From contig RAZD01000032.1 in the NCBI GenBank assembly GCA_003612525.1, forward strand, positions 1-32,410: a DNA stretch of 32,410 bases. The letters are read 5' to 3'. Positions within the stretch are counted from its first letter, which is position 1. The number at the start of each line of letters is the position of its first letter. Source of the stretch: a bacterium C-53. GTDB taxonomy: Bacteria > Bacillota > Clostridia > Lachnospirales > Lachnospiraceae. The translations under genes and the position numbers were made by a program. Below the pieces are notes generated by a model, which saw only the letters and a list, made by a program, of their open reading frames with translations, made no database searches and was not told the origin of the DNA. Shown here piece after piece: positions 1 through 9,651 of the stretch.

Positions 1-20
1 TCTTTTGTCTTGCCATAATA

Positions 21-63
21 AAAGGCCCTCCTATGATTTTTTATTTTATCATAGAAGACCTTT
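21..63 (-). terminator. Hairpin with U-rich tail, second terminator after spoIVB
   Basis: On the minus strand a 16-base arm (48-63) pairs with a 17-base arm (21-37) with one bulged base and a few G-U pairs around a 10-base A-rich loop. The 3' arm runs into TTTTATTAT. This fits an intrinsic terminator about 230 bases after the spoIVB stop, or an element in the leader of the next gene. In many Clostridia the next gene would be spo0A, which lies outside this window. Pairing was judged by eye. Confidence 0.45.
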
Positions 64-123
64 CAAAACACCATTTACAGAAAAAACTTCACATGCCCTA
101 TAAAACATCGAAACATTAAGTGA

Positions 124-169
124 CAAAATATAAGGTTCTATTTGAAAATAAGAAGAACCTTATATTTTG
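124..169. terminator. Perfect 16-bp inverted repeat, likely bidirectional terminator after spoIVB
   Basis: Arms 124-139 and 154-169 are exact reverse complements (CAAAATATAAGGTTCT and its partner) around a 14-base loop. The outer stem is A-rich on one side and T-rich on the other, so it can act as a terminator in both directions. On the plus strand a run rich in T follows at 171-185. It lies about 120 bases downstream of the spoIVB stop and is the best candidate for the end of the long minus-strand operon. Confidence 0.6.
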
Positions 170-291
170 GACTTCTTTTTTCTTTTCATATGCTTTGTAT
201 ACATGGCAAATCATAGAGACGGGAATGCATATGCTGGCAGTCCTATCTATTATTTGTTTAGAGAATTTGATACGAACCAATCCTACGAATC

Positions 292-1587
292 TCAATGCTC
301 CAGCATCGTCTCAATGAAAATTCCAAATCCTTTTGTCGAATCCTGCACAAAAACATGTGTGACCGCACCAATGATCTTTCCGTCCTGTATAATAGGGCTT
401 CCGCTCATCCCCTGCACAATCCCGCCGGTAAGCTCCAAAAGCTCCGGATCCGTCACCTGAAAAACAATTCCCTTATTTACACTCTCAGGATTAAAGTCTA
501 CTTTTGTAATCTTGATATCGTACTCACTCCGAATACCGTCTACTGTCGACAGGATGGTTGCAGGTCCCGTCTTAATATTCTGTTTCAGTCCGATCGGCAG
601 TGCATCAGACCCAACTTCCCTTCGAAGCTCCTCATTTCCAATGCCAAATATGCCGCCTGAAGTATTATCCGTAATCTCGCCAAGTACACATTCCTCCTGA
701 TAATTAATCACACCCGTCAGCTCACCCGGCGTACCTGTCTTTCCCTTTACAATAGACAGGATTTCTGTCTGATACAGGGTTCCACCATAAAGCTCCATCA
801 GATCAGCCGTATCCGCATCATTAATTCCATGTCCAAGAGCGCCGAACTCTCCATCCTCCTTCAGATAAGTAAGCGTACCGATACCCTGCGTGTTATCACG
901 GACCCAGATACCAAGCTTATATTCCCCCGGCAGTGTTTCGACTGCATGTACTCTGATCTGAAATTCATCGCCTCCCCTTCTGATGCCGAGAACCACTTCA
1001 TCATTTCCACTGTTCTGAAGCCGGTCAATAAGCTCTGCCTTGCTATTAATCTCCATGTTATCGACCGACGTGATATAATCCCCGGTTCTTAAGAGGTACT
1101 CTGACGGTTCATATTCAAGCCCGTCAAGCCCCTTCACTGTGCCTGTACCTATGACTAAAATTCCGTCCGTTTTCATATAAATTCCAATCGGAATTCCTGC
1201 TGGTATCAGATTCTTATCTTCTATTACGGATACTTTCACGGTTTTCATCGGAATAATGCCAAAAAGCTTGCAATTCATCGTATAGCTTCCGTTCTTTTCC
1301 GAATACAGAATCAAATCACGCTGTAAATCAATATGAATACTGTTTTTCGGTATATTCGATTTCGTAAAATCGCCTGCTTCTACCGCTTCAAAATCATAGG
1401 CATCCGAATAGAGATTTCCCTGTACAGGGACACGAAACTGAAAGCTCTGCTCCTGTCCTTCAAAAATATGAATACTGGATGGTATTCTGTTAAAACTTTC
1501 CATGTACATAAAACAAAACAGGATGCACACAGACAAACATGTACATCCTATCAGTATTCTACGGTATATTTTTAATCTGTTGTTCAT
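292..1587 (-). CDS. spoIVB: SpoIVB serine peptidase (family S55), sporulation
   Basis: 431 residues. In the SpoIVB family this secreted serine peptidase is made in the forespore and triggers processing of pro-sigma-K in the mother cell by cutting SpoIVFA. One N-terminal membrane segment (about residues 11-28) follows a short basic start. A PDZ-like domain spans about 130-215 and the S55 peptidase domain follows, with His253 in GALGHG and the nucleophile serine in GMSGSP (residues 393-398). The chosen ATG at 1587 has AAAGGA ten bases upstream. The open frame runs further upstream to 1644, but those added residues lie before the membrane segment and lack an SD. It lies 63 bases after recN, as in many Clostridia, where spo0A usually comes next. 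The likely terminators are at 124-169 and 21-63. Confidence 0.95.
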   Translation of the reverse strand: MNNRLKIYRRILIGCTCLSVCILFCFMYMESFNRIPSSIHIFEGQEQSFQFRVPVQGNLYSDAYDFEAVEAGDFTKSNIPKNSIHIDLQRDLILYSEKNGSYTMNCKLFGIIPMKTVKVSVIEDKNLIPAGIPIGIYMKTDGILVIGTGTVKGLDGLEYEPSEYLLRTGDYITSVDNMEINSKAELIDRLQNSGNDEVVLGIRRGGDEFQIRVHAVETLPGEYKLGIWVRDNTQGIGTLTYLKEDGEFGALGHGINDADTADLMELYGGTLYQTEILSIVKGKTGTPGELTGVINYQEECVLGEITDNTSGGIFGIGNEELRREVGSDALPIGLKQNIKTGPATILSTVDGIRSEYDIKITKVDFNPESVNKGIVFQVTDPELLELTGGIVQGMSGSPIIQDGKIIGAVTHVFVQDSTKGFGIFIETMLEH

Positions 1588-1650
1588 CAGTCCACATTCC
1601 TTTCGCGCTTTGCTATTTAGTATGCGGCCTTTTTCTTTTTTCAAACAGAT

Positions 1651-3318
1651 TTATCTTGCCAAATCTTTCATTTCTTTTGCATTTTTTAAAACTGCATCCG
1701 TGATTCTGGCGCCGCCGAGCATTCTGGCAAGCTCTTCAACGCTTTCCCCCTCTGAAAGTTCTTTCACCTGCGTAAGCGTCGCACCCTTTTCAAAATCTTT
1801 TTGAATCAGAAAATGATGTGATGCCTGCGCCGCAATCTGCGGGAGATGCGTAATACAGATCACCTGATGCTCCCTTGACACCTCCGTAAGCTTCTCCGCA
1901 ACCTTCTGCGCCGTCCTTCCACTGATTCCCGCATCGATCTCATCGAAAATCAAGGTATCGACGCTGTCTTTTCTTGCAAGCACTGTTTTCAGCGCAAGCA
2001 TAATACGTGAAAGCTCACCGCCGGATGCCACCTGCGAAAGCGGTTTTATCTTCTCCTCCGGATTTGTGGAAATCAGAAATTCCACCTGATCGAACCCTTT
2101 GCGCGTGTATTTTAAAGGTTCCTCCCGCACATCAATTTCAAACTGCACATCCAGAAAATTAAGATCTAAAAGCGCCTGTTTTAAGAGCTTCGAGAATTCT
2201 TTGCTGCATTTTTTCCGTATCCTAGAAGCTTTTTTGCAGGATTCGCCAAGCTCCTTCTCCGCTTTTAAAAGCGCGGCCCGTATCTCCTCCCGGAATCTGT
2301 CATAATCCTTTAATTTCTCAAGCTTATTCTCACTTTCCTCTTTGTACTCAAGCACCTTTTCAATCGTATTCCCGTATTTGCTTTTCAGATGATTCACCGT
2401 ATTCAGACGTTCTTCAGTCTCGTGGAATTCCTCTTCCGAAAATTCAGCATCTGCCATATACTCTGAAAGGTTTCTGTTAAAATCATTTAAAAGACTGTCA
2501 ATATCCGTAAGCTGCTCCGAAAGACCGGAAATAGTCTCATCAAAAGCTGCCACGCCATTCAATTCACGAAGCGCCCGTCCAACGAATTCACCCGCTCCGC
2601 TCTCGTATCCTGTTTCCCGGTAAGCAGCGCCCGCCGCTTCCATGATCTTCTTTCCGTTTACCATCCTTCGGTACTCACGTTCCAATATTTCATCTTCCCC
2701 GGCGGACAGCGATGCCGCTTCAATCTCCTCAATCTCATACTCCAGCAGGGAAATTTCACGATTTTTCTCGTTTTCATCCATATCGTTACTTTCAAGCTCC
2801 CTGGCTAAACGCTGATACTCTTCATAGCAGCTTCTCAGCTTTGCCAGTACCGAAGAAAGCTCTTCCTCACCGTAAGCATCCAGAATATCCAGATAATTTT
2901 TCTTTGAAAGCAGCGACTGGTTTTCATGCTGCCCGTGAATATCAATCAGCAATCCCGCTGTTTTTTTCAATATGGAAGCCGTTACGGTTTCGCCGTTAAT
3001 CCGCGCCGTGCTTCGCCCATTCTGAATCTTGCGCTGCATCAGAACGCTTCCGTCTTCCTCAATCGGAATCTCAAGTTCCTTTAAGGCATGAAGCTTTTCC
3101 TCTTCCTCCACGGAAAAAAGAAGCTCCACAAGCGCCGCCTTCGTCTCATCACGCACCATGTCTTTCGGAATTTTACCGCCGAGCGCTATATTCACCGAAC
3201 TGATAATCAGTGATTTTCCGGCGCCTGTCTCACCTGTAAGAATATTTAAGCCCTCTTTGAAGTCAACTTCCGCCTCTCTGATTAAAGCGAGGTTTTTCAC
3301 ATGCAAATTTAATAACAT
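1651..3318 (-). CDS. recN: DNA repair protein RecN
   Basis: 555 residues, normal for RecN, an SMC-like ATPase that acts early at double-strand breaks. Walker A is GETGAGKS near residue 30. A long glutamate- and lysine-rich coiled coil fills the centre (about 150-370). The ABC signature ASGGELSR and Walker B DTLIFDEIDAGISG sit near 430-465, followed by the H-loop ITHLPQIA. The ATG at 3318 has a strong SD (GGAGG, four-base gap). The gene starts 30 bases after argR and is followed by spoIVB, a conserved arrangement. No disruption is seen. Confidence 0.97.
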   Translation of the reverse strand: MLLNLHVKNLALIREAEVDFKEGLNILTGETGAGKSLIISSVNIALGGKIPKDMVRDETKAALVELLFSVEEEEKLHALKELEIPIEEDGSVLMQRKIQNGRSTARINGETVTASILKKTAGLLIDIHGQHENQSLLSKKNYLDILDAYGEEELSSVLAKLRSCYEEYQRLARELESNDMDENEKNREISLLEYEIEEIEAASLSAGEDEILEREYRRMVNGKKIMEAAGAAYRETGYESGAGEFVGRALRELNGVAAFDETISGLSEQLTDIDSLLNDFNRNLSEYMADAEFSEEEFHETEERLNTVNHLKSKYGNTIEKVLEYKEESENKLEKLKDYDRFREEIRAALLKAEKELGESCKKASRIRKKCSKEFSKLLKQALLDLNFLDVQFEIDVREEPLKYTRKGFDQVEFLISTNPEEKIKPLSQVASGGELSRIMLALKTVLARKDSVDTLIFDEIDAGISGRTAQKVAEKLTEVSREHQVICITHLPQIAAQASHHFLIQKDFEKGATLTQVKELSEGESVEELARMLGGARITDAVLKNAKEMKDLAR

Positions 3319-3348
3319 TCTTCCTCCTTCGCTTCTCTCCTTCAGTTT

Positions 3349-3795
3349 TTATATTAATTCTCCAATTTTATCCATCAGCACAACTGTCTCTTCCACACTT
3401 CTGACGGCGCACATAATTGTGTCGTCTCCCGCGATACATCCCACAATCTCATGAAACTTCATTGCATCAAGCGCCGCCGCCACAGCCATCGCCATACCGG
3501 AAACCGTCTTAATCACAAGAATGTTCTGTGCCATATCCATTGAGACAAGACCATCCTTTAAAACACGCACATACTTATCCGCCAGATATTCTCCGTCAGG
3601 CGCCGTAACCGCATAACACTGTTTTCCGTTTGGAGCCGGAACCTTACTGAGCTTCAGCTGCCGAATATCTCTTGAAACCGTCGCCTGCGTCACCTCAAAT
3701 CCTGCTGCCTGAAGACGTTCCGCAAGCTCCTCCTGCGTCTCTATATTATATTTTTTAATCAGCTCTTTAATCTTTAAATGCCTGTCTCTCTTCAT
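3349..3795 (-). CDS. argR: Arginine repressor ArgR
   Basis: 148 residues. ArgR is a hexameric regulator that binds DNA in response to L-arginine. The N-terminal winged helix includes the recognition helix ATVSRDIRQLKLSK (about 38-51). The C-terminal oligomerisation and arginine-binding domain has GCIAGDDTIMCAVR (about 119-132), with the GDDT signature of the ligand site. The ATG directly abuts the nadK stop codon, with AAGGA four bases before it inside the end of nadK, suggesting translational coupling. Its place between nadK and recN is typical of Clostridia and Bacilli. Confidence 0.96.
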   Translation of the reverse strand: MKRDRHLKIKELIKKYNIETQEELAERLQAAGFEVTQATVSRDIRQLKLSKVPAPNGKQCYAVTAPDGEYLADKYVRVLKDGLVSMDMAQNILVIKTVSGMAMAVAAALDAMKFHEIVGCIAGDDTIMCAVRSVEETVVLMDKIGELI

Positions 3796-4656
3796 TCAGT
3801 CCTTAAATTTCCTTCCAAGTATAGTAACAAAACTTTCTTTATGAATTCTCACGATTTTTGTCGTTTTCTGCGATGCCGCTATGCACACACTATCTCCTGC
3901 GCCCATAACAATACTGTCTCTGCCGTCGAATGTCGTCTCTGCCATCCGGTTTACATCCTGGCTGCCCTGCACGGTTTCAATCCGCACACGGTCCTCCGCC
4001 GACAAGACAATGCTCCTTGTATTCAGCGTATGCGGACAGATCGGCGTAATCACCATCATCCTGGCTCTGGGCTCCACAATCGGGCCTCCCGCCGATAAAC
4101 TGTATCCGGTGGACCCCGTAGGCGTTGACACAATGACGCCGTCCGCCCGGTAGGAACAGAGGTACCGCCCGTTCACATATAATTTATATTCAATGATCCG
4201 AAGCCTGCCATAACGGTTGATTACAATATCGTTCAGCGCAACCGATTCCCTGACGCCATCCGACGTCATAACCATCCCGTCAAGCATCATTCGCTCCTCA
4301 ATCTCATATTCTCCGTCTAAAAGGCTTTGAAGGGATGGAAGTAAACCTTCAACCTCAACATCCGCCAGAAATCCAAGCGTGCCAAGATTCACTCCCAGCA
4401 ACGGAATATTACGGTTTATCATGTCATGCGCCGCCTGTATCAGCGTCCCGTCACCGCCAAGCACAACAATACAGTCCACTTCATCCGGAACTGTATTCTC
4501 CTGCGTATAAAACCCGTGTTTATTCGTATCCGCGGCATGAACAATGCATCTTTTACCGTTTCTTTCAAAAAAGTCCGATATCGTGCCCGAAATCTTCAGA
4601 TCGCGGTCTTTCATATTATTGGCAATCAGATAAAAACATTCCATATCAGTTCTCAT
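3796..4656 (-). CDS. nadK: NAD kinase
   Basis: 286 residues from the ATG at 4656. It phosphorylates NAD to NADP with ATP or polyphosphate. Family motifs visible are GGDGTLIQAA (near residue 65), NDIVINR, and the long NAD-site motif DGVIVSTPTGSTGYSLSAGG (near 170-190). The start is uncertain: the ATG at 4656 follows GGAGGAGC at a short gap, while a second ATG four codons in (4644) lacks a close SD. The gene overlaps the end of tlyA by 11 bases and abuts argR. Confidence 0.96.
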   Translation of the reverse strand: MRTDMECFYLIANNMKDRDLKISGTISDFFERNGKRCIVHAADTNKHGFYTQENTVPDEVDCIVVLGGDGTLIQAAHDMINRNIPLLGVNLGTLGFLADVEVEGLLPSLQSLLDGEYEIEERMMLDGMVMTSDGVRESVALNDIVINRYGRLRIIEYKLYVNGRYLCSYRADGVIVSTPTGSTGYSLSAGGPIVEPRARMMVITPICPHTLNTRSIVLSAEDRVRIETVQGSQDVNRMAETTFDGRDSIVMGAGDSVCIAASQKTTKIVRIHKESFVTILGRKFKD

Positions 4657-5491
4657 GCTCCTCCACAACCTGCTTTTTCCCGTCAAGCGATTCATGTGCC
4701 GCCGTCACGATAACAGATATCAATTGATCTGCTGCCTGCATCCCGGCCGTTTCCCGCTCTGCCGGCCTGCGGATAAAAAGCAGATATTCAATATTGCCTT
4801 CCGGTCCCCTGACCGGAGAAAAATCAAGTCCCTGAACAGAAAATCCAATACTCTCTGCGTATGTAATCACTTTTTCTATGACCTCTTCATGAACCTTCGC
4901 ATCGCGGACAACGCCCTTCTTGCCAACCTTCTCACGTCCTGCCTCAAATTGGGGCTTAATCAGACATGCCATCTCACCGCCCTGTTTTAACAGTTCGTAT
5001 GCAGGAGACAAAATCTTTGTAAGCGAGATAAAGGAAACATCCACCGAAGCAAAATCAATCTCCTCCGGCACCTGTTCTCTTGTCACATAGCGGAAATTTG
5101 TCTTTTCCATGCATACCACACGCGCATCCTGCCTGAGTTTCCATGAAAGCTGGCCATATCCCACATCAATTGAGTATACCCTTGATGCGCCATTTTGCAG
5201 CATGCAGTCGGTAAAGCCTCCGGTAGAAGCTCCGATATCCATACATACCTTCCCCGTAAGGCTGACCGGAAAAACCTGCATTGCCTTCTCAAGCTTTAGT
5301 CCGCCCCGGCTCACATAGCGCAAAGTCTTTCCCTTTATCTCGATAACGGAAGATTCGTCAAACACCGCCCCGGGCTTATCCTCACGCTGACCTTTCACAA
5401 AGACACTGCCTTCCATAATCAGGGCTTTTGCCTTCTCTCTCGATTCACTTAATCCACGCTTTACCAAAAGGACGTCTAATCTTTCTTTCAC
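4646..5491 (-). CDS. tlyA: TlyA family RNA 2'-O-methyltransferase / hemolysin-like
   Basis: 281 residues. An N-terminal S4 RNA-binding domain (about 1-60, ERLDVLLVKRGLSESREKA) is joined to an FtsJ/RrmJ-like SAM methyltransferase domain with motif I MDIGASTGGFTDCML near residue 84 and a later KPQFEAGREKVGK segment. Characterised TlyA proteins methylate ribosomal RNA; the exact target here is not shown. The start is GTG at 5491, supported by GGAG seven bases upstream. The gene overlaps the end of dxs by 47 bases, so the two are probably coupled. Confidence 0.93.
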   Translation of the reverse strand: MKERLDVLLVKRGLSESREKAKALIMEGSVFVKGQREDKPGAVFDESSVIEIKGKTLRYVSRGGLKLEKAMQVFPVSLTGKVCMDIGASTGGFTDCMLQNGASRVYSIDVGYGQLSWKLRQDARVVCMEKTNFRYVTREQVPEEIDFASVDVSFISLTKILSPAYELLKQGGEMACLIKPQFEAGREKVGKKGVVRDAKVHEEVIEKVITYAESIGFSVQGLDFSPVRGPEGNIEYLLFIRRPAERETAGMQAADQLISVIVTAAHESLDGKKQVVEEHEN

Positions 5492-7349
5492 TCTGCATCT
5501 CCGTTAATATCTTTTCCGTAATTGAATCCTTGTCAATTCCAACTTCTCTTTTTAATATATCCACGTTTCCGTGTTCCACATATTCATCCGGCAGTGCAAC
5601 GTTCACTACCTTAATCTGAATCTTATTTCTGTCCACGAAATCACGTACTCTCTCACCGTATCCGCCGCTTAACACGTTCTCTTCCATTGTGACCAGCAGT
5701 TTGTGATTTTCGGCGGCCACGCACACTGCCTCTTCGTCTATCGGCTTTACGAATCGTGCATTCACAATACTGCACGCATATCCTTTTCCCTTTAATTCCT
5801 CTCTGACCTTAACTGCCGTCTTTACCATGCTTCCCACTGCAAATAATACAATTCCGGATTCCGCATAAAGAACTTCACTTCTCCCGTATTCAATCGGCTC
5901 ACGAAACTCCTTTAAACCATCATACGCCTCACCTCTCGGATAGCGCACAGCAACGGGCAGTCCGAGATCAACCGCAAAACGGAGCATATCAGCAAGCTCC
6001 CATTTATTTTTAGGCGCCATGATATGCATATTGGGAATTGATGACAAAAAGGACAGGTCGAAAAGCCCCTGATGCGTCTCACCGTCACTTCCAACAAGGC
6101 CGGCGCGGTCAATTGCGAACACTACCGGAAGATTCTGAATGCAGACATCATGTAAAATCTGATCGTAAGCACGCTGCAGAAAAGAAGAATATATCGCAAC
6201 CACAGGCTTAAGCCCTCCCGCCGCAAGCCCTGCCGCGAATGTTACCGCGTGCTCCTCCGCAATTCCCACATCAAAAAAGCGGTCAGGATACATATTCCGG
6301 AAGCGCTTAAGCCCCGTCCCGTCCGGCATTGCAGCGGTTATCGCAACCACCTTGTCATCTTTGGCCGCAATCTTGTTGATCACTGTCGCAAACACATCCG
6401 TATAATTGGCTTTGATTCTGCTCTTAAGCGGAAGACCTGTCTCAAGGTCAAACGGCTCCGCACCATGAAAACGCGCCGGGTGGCGCTCCGCCGGCCCAAA
6501 TCCCTTTCCTTTCTTCGTAATCACATGGATGATTACCGCATGATCAATCTTCTTCGCATCCCTCACAAGCTTCGATACCGCTTTGATATCATGCCCGTCC
6601 ACCGGGCCTAAATACGTAATTCCCATATCTTCAAAAAGCATGCCCGGAACCACAAGCTGTTTGAAACTGCTCTTGTACCGTTTCAGCGTATCGACAACCG
6701 TTCCGCCGTATTTTGGCATTTTAAGAAGAAGTTTTTCGAGGTTTACCTTAAATTCACGATAATTATCGGCAGTTCGGATGCTTCTTAAATATTTGGAAAT
6801 CCCGCCGACATTCTCAGAGATCGACATATTATTGTCATTTAAAATGATAATAAAATTCGTGCGAAGCCGCGCCGCATTATTCAGCGCCTCATATGCCATT
6901 CCGCCAGTCAATGCCCCATCGCCGATCACCGAAATAACCGTATGGTTTTCTCCTTTCAGGTCTCTTGCTTTCACCAGACCAAGACCTGCGGAAATCGATG
7001 TGGAACTGTGTCCGGTGTCAAATGCATCGCAATTGCTCTCCTTGCGTTTTGGAAATCCACTCATTCCGCCAAATTTACGAAGACCGTCAAACCCATCTCT
7101 GCGCCCTGTCAGGATTTTGTGCGTATATGACTGATGCCCGACATCCCACACAATTTTATCCTGCGGAAAATTCAGCGCTAAATGCATGGCCATCGTAAGT
7201 TCGATCGCACCGAGATTGGAGCCCAAATGACCGCCCGTCTTGCTGATTTTCTCTATAAGAAAATCTCGGATTTCCTGTGCAAGCTTATTATAGTCGGCAG
7301 GCGCAATCTTCTTTATGTCATTTGCCTGATTGATTTTTTCTAACAGCAT
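5445..7349 (-). CDS. dxs: 1-deoxy-D-xylulose-5-phosphate synthase
   Basis: 634 residues from the ATG at 7349. This thiamine-diphosphate enzyme joins pyruvate and glyceraldehyde-3-phosphate, the first step of the MEP isoprenoid pathway. Seen motifs: GGHLGSNLGAIELT near the start, the ThDP motif GDGALTGGMAYEALNNA, GIAEEHAVTFAAGLA, and DRAGLVGSDGETHQG in the transketolase-like central domain. A GTG nine codons upstream (7376) is possible, but it overlaps the ispA end and the ATG has AAAGGG at an 11-base gap. It follows ispA, linking the first MEP step with prenyl chain elongation. Confidence 0.96.
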   Translation of the reverse strand: MLLEKINQANDIKKIAPADYNKLAQEIRDFLIEKISKTGGHLGSNLGAIELTMAMHLALNFPQDKIVWDVGHQSYTHKILTGRRDGFDGLRKFGGMSGFPKRKESNCDAFDTGHSSTSISAGLGLVKARDLKGENHTVISVIGDGALTGGMAYEALNNAARLRTNFIIILNDNNMSISENVGGISKYLRSIRTADNYREFKVNLEKLLLKMPKYGGTVVDTLKRYKSSFKQLVVPGMLFEDMGITYLGPVDGHDIKAVSKLVRDAKKIDHAVIIHVITKKGKGFGPAERHPARFHGAEPFDLETGLPLKSRIKANYTDVFATVINKIAAKDDKVVAITAAMPDGTGLKRFRNMYPDRFFDVGIAEEHAVTFAAGLAAGGLKPVVAIYSSFLQRAYDQILHDVCIQNLPVVFAIDRAGLVGSDGETHQGLFDLSFLSSIPNMHIMAPKNKWELADMLRFAVDLGLPVAVRYPRGEAYDGLKEFREPIEYGRSEVLYAESGIVLFAVGSMVKTAVKVREELKGKGYACSIVNARFVKPIDEEAVCVAAENHKLLVTMEENVLSGGYGERVRDFVDRNKIQIKVVNVALPDEYVEHGNVDILKREVGIDKDSITEKILTEMQSERKIRRPFGKAWIK

Positions 7350-7365
7350 TTTACTTTCATCCCTT

Positions 7366-8259
7366 TCATAATTCACGGCCGATCAAAGATTCTATCAGTT
7401 CATTCAAAAACTCATTCTGGTTCGGCAGGCCGCGGAAAATGGATATTGCACGCTCAGACATCTCTTTCACGTCGTTCTTCGATTCCTCCATTCCCCGAAG
7501 CGTCACATAGGTTGTCTTATGGTTTTTTTCATCGCTTCCGACGGGTTTTCCAAGAACTTCCTGGTTTCCTTCCACGTCAAGAATATCATCCTGAATCTGG
7601 AACGCCACACCGATCAGCCGCGCCGCCTCTTCCACACGCCCGACATCCTCACAGGATGCGCCCGCAAGCACCGCACCGATCATCATGGCACACTCAATCA
7701 GCGCGCCGGTTTTCCTCTCATGGACAAACGTAAGTTCATCCATATTCATCATTTCGCCCGCCTTTTCCTTCTCTACATCGACAGCCTGACCGCCCAGCAT
7801 TCCATATAACCCTGCCTTTTGTGCAAGAATTTTCAGTGCCTGAGGTATCCTCGGATTTTCCGGCTCAAGGTCAAATGCTTTAAGTGCAGTCTCAAAAGCA
7901 AAATTAAGAAGCGCATCCCCCGTAAGCACAGCCATTCCTTCTCCATACACAACATGCGTTGTCTTCCTGCCCCTGCGGTATTCATCATTGTCCATAGCCG
8001 GAAGGTCATCATGCACCAGCGAATAATTGTGTATCATCTCAAGCGCCGCCATAAAAGGTTCGATGACTTTTCCATGTCCCCCAAATAACGTATACACTTC
8101 TTTCATAAATACAGGCCGGAGTCTCTTTCCGCCTGCTTTCACACTGTAATGCATGGCATCTATAACTGTTCTTTGATATCCCTCTTCTTCAGGCAGATAA
8201 GAACATACAATCTGTTCCGCCGCCTTCACCTTCTGTTCCAAGACTTCCTTAAAATTCAT
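7366..8259 (-). CDS. ispA: Polyprenyl (farnesyl/geranyl) diphosphate synthase
   Basis: 297 residues. A trans-prenyltransferase that condenses isopentenyl diphosphate with allylic diphosphates. The first aspartate-rich motif is LVHDDLPAMDND and the second is FQIQDDILDVEG; GGKRLRP lies upstream of the first. The residues before the first motif (EMIHNYSLVHDD) suit a short-chain (C15) enzyme, though chain length cannot be settled by eye. The ATG at 8259 has AGGAGG at a nine-base gap and overlaps the xseB end by 11 bases. The open frame extends upstream to 8322, but that stretch lies inside xseB. Confidence 0.95.
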   Translation of the reverse strand: MNFKEVLEQKVKAAEQIVCSYLPEEEGYQRTVIDAMHYSVKAGGKRLRPVFMKEVYTLFGGHGKVIEPFMAALEMIHNYSLVHDDLPAMDNDEYRRGRKTTHVVYGEGMAVLTGDALLNFAFETALKAFDLEPENPRIPQALKILAQKAGLYGMLGGQAVDVEKEKAGEMMNMDELTFVHERKTGALIECAMMIGAVLAGASCEDVGRVEEAARLIGVAFQIQDDILDVEGNQEVLGKPVGSDEKNHKTTYVTLRGMEESKNDVKEMSERAISIFRGLPNQNEFLNELIESLIGREL

Positions 8260-8449
8260 CCAGTTCGCCCTCCTGATTGACCGCAAGTACGTTCTTTTCC
8301 ACCCGGTCAATCTTCTCATCACACTGTTTTAAAAGCTTCATCCCCTCCTGATATACGGCAAAAGCCTCATCAAGAGAAATCGTTTCATCTTCCAGTTTTC
8401 CGATCGTTTCCTCGATCTTCTCAAATGCTTCTTCTATTTTCAGTTCCAT
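8249..8449 (-). CDS. xseB: Exodeoxyribonuclease VII small subunit
   Basis: 66 residues, normal for XseB, the small subunit that binds the XseA tail to form exonuclease VII. The family core IEEAFEKIEETIGKLEDE and SLDEAFAVYQEGMKLLKQC is clear, and the protein is all helical. The ATG at 8449 has GGAG at a five-base gap. It overlaps xseA by ten bases and ispA by 11 bases. Confidence 0.94.
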   Translation of the reverse strand: MELKIEEAFEKIEETIGKLEDETISLDEAFAVYQEGMKLLKQCDEKIDRVEKNVLAVNQEGELDEF

Positions 8450-9651
8450 GTCCGCTCCGCTCCTTTTGTGCTCAGAACTTCCGCCTCAATGCTCCCGTTT
8501 TTCACATGCATGCGCAGCCTGTCCCCTTTTTCCACCTGATGGATATCGGTCACCGTTCTGCCGTCTTCTCCCTCAATCAGAGAATATCCCTGGTTCAGCT
8601 TAAGAAGCGGGGACAGTCCGTTCATCTTCTCTATATAGACGTCCAGAATATGCCTCATCCTCCAAATCTTCTGATTCATCGCTTCCGTAAGCTTCTCCTC
8701 CAGATTGATTGCACGGACGCGTTTTTCCTTAATCTGGACCTGCGGGCTCAAATGCTTCAGACGCATCCGGCACCGCTCACAGATTTCACGGTACAAATGG
8801 ATTTCCTGTCGAATCAGATGGTTCAGACTATTGTGATAATCAAGCGAGCGTTCCACATATTTCGCATATTCAAATACGGCAAGCTCCGCCGCCGCTGAAG
8901 GCGTCGGGGCCCTTAAATCGGCAACCCAGTCCGCAATCGTCGTATCCGTCTCATGTCCGACTGCTGAAATAATGGGAATGCTGCATTCAAAAATGGCACG
9001 GGCTACGATCTCTTCATTAAACGCCCACAAATCTTCAATCGAACCGCCGCCGCGCCCTACAATCATCGTATCAACGCCGATATCCTCCAGCGCGCGGATA
9101 CCGTTCACAATGCTCTCTGCCGCTCCATCTCCCTGTACCTTCGCCGGATAGACAATAATCTGAATGTAGGGATTCCTGCGTTTTGCAATATGGATAATAT
9201 CCTGTACCGCCGCTCCTGTCCTTGCCGTCACAACGCCAAGCGTGCCGATGTATTCCGGTATCGGCTGCTTATATTCCTTCGCAAACATCCCCATCTCTTC
9301 CAGTTCTTTCCGAAGCTGTTCATACCGCTCATACAATGCGCCCGCACCGTCGAGCGTAATCTCCCTCGCATAAATCTGATACTTTCCATCTCTCTCGTAA
9401 ACACTCACCGAACCGCCTACGATAACCGACTGTCCTTCCTGCATACGAAAAGAAAGACCGCCCCGGTTTCCGGCGAACATCACTCCCGCCATAGCACCGT
9501 TTCTGTCTTTCAATGTAAAATAGATATGCCCCGAAGTATGATACTTTACATTGGAAAGCTCACCCTTGATATAGATGGAACTTAACAGTACATTCTGTTC
9601 GAACATACCATGAATATATGCATTAACCTGTCCTACACTATATACCTGCAT
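8440..9651 (-). CDS. xseA: Exodeoxyribonuclease VII large subunit
   Basis: 403 residues. The catalytic subunit of exonuclease VII. It has an N-terminal OB-fold (about 1-100, with [20 protein letters not shown]), the nuclease core with [17 protein letters not shown] and [23 protein letters not shown], and a C-terminal coiled coil ending in LNQGYSLI. Start at ATG 9651, giving [13 protein letters not shown], the usual N-terminus; a longer reading to 9687 lies inside nusB. It overlaps the nusB end by 14 bases. Confidence 0.96.
   Translation of the reverse strand: MQVYSVGQVNAYIHGMFEQNVLLSSIYIKGELSNVKYHTSGHIYFTLKDRNGAMAGVMFAGNRGGLSFRMQEGQSVIVGGSVSVYERDGKYQIYAREITLDGAGALYERYEQLRKELEEMGMFAKEYKQPIPEYIGTLGVVTARTGAAVQDIIHIAKRRNPYIQIIVYPAKVQGDGAAESIVNGIRALEDIGVDTMIVGRGGGSIEDLWAFNEEIVARAIFECSIPIISAVGHETDTTIADWVADLRAPTPSAAAELAVFEYAKYVERSLDYHNSLNHLIRQEIHLYREICERCRMRLKHLSPQVQIKEKRVRAINLEEKLTEAMNQKIWRMRHILDVYIEKMNGLSPLLKLNQGYSLIEGEDGRTVTDIHQVEKGDRLRMHVKNGSIEAEVLSTKGAERTWN

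Noticed and set aside
120-317. 65-residue plus-strand reading frame at the left end
   Set aside because: It starts at GTG without an SD, runs through the perfect terminator-like inverted repeat at 124-169 and ends inside spoIVB; it looks like chance.
1588-1650. Sigma-G or sigma-F promoter directly before spoIVB
   Set aside because: A GCATA that could serve as a -35 is present, but no matching -10 at the right distance could be found by eye.
8425-8898. 157-residue plus-strand reading frame opposite xseA and xseB
   Set aside because: Antisense shadow of two well-supported genes, no SD and no recognisable domain.
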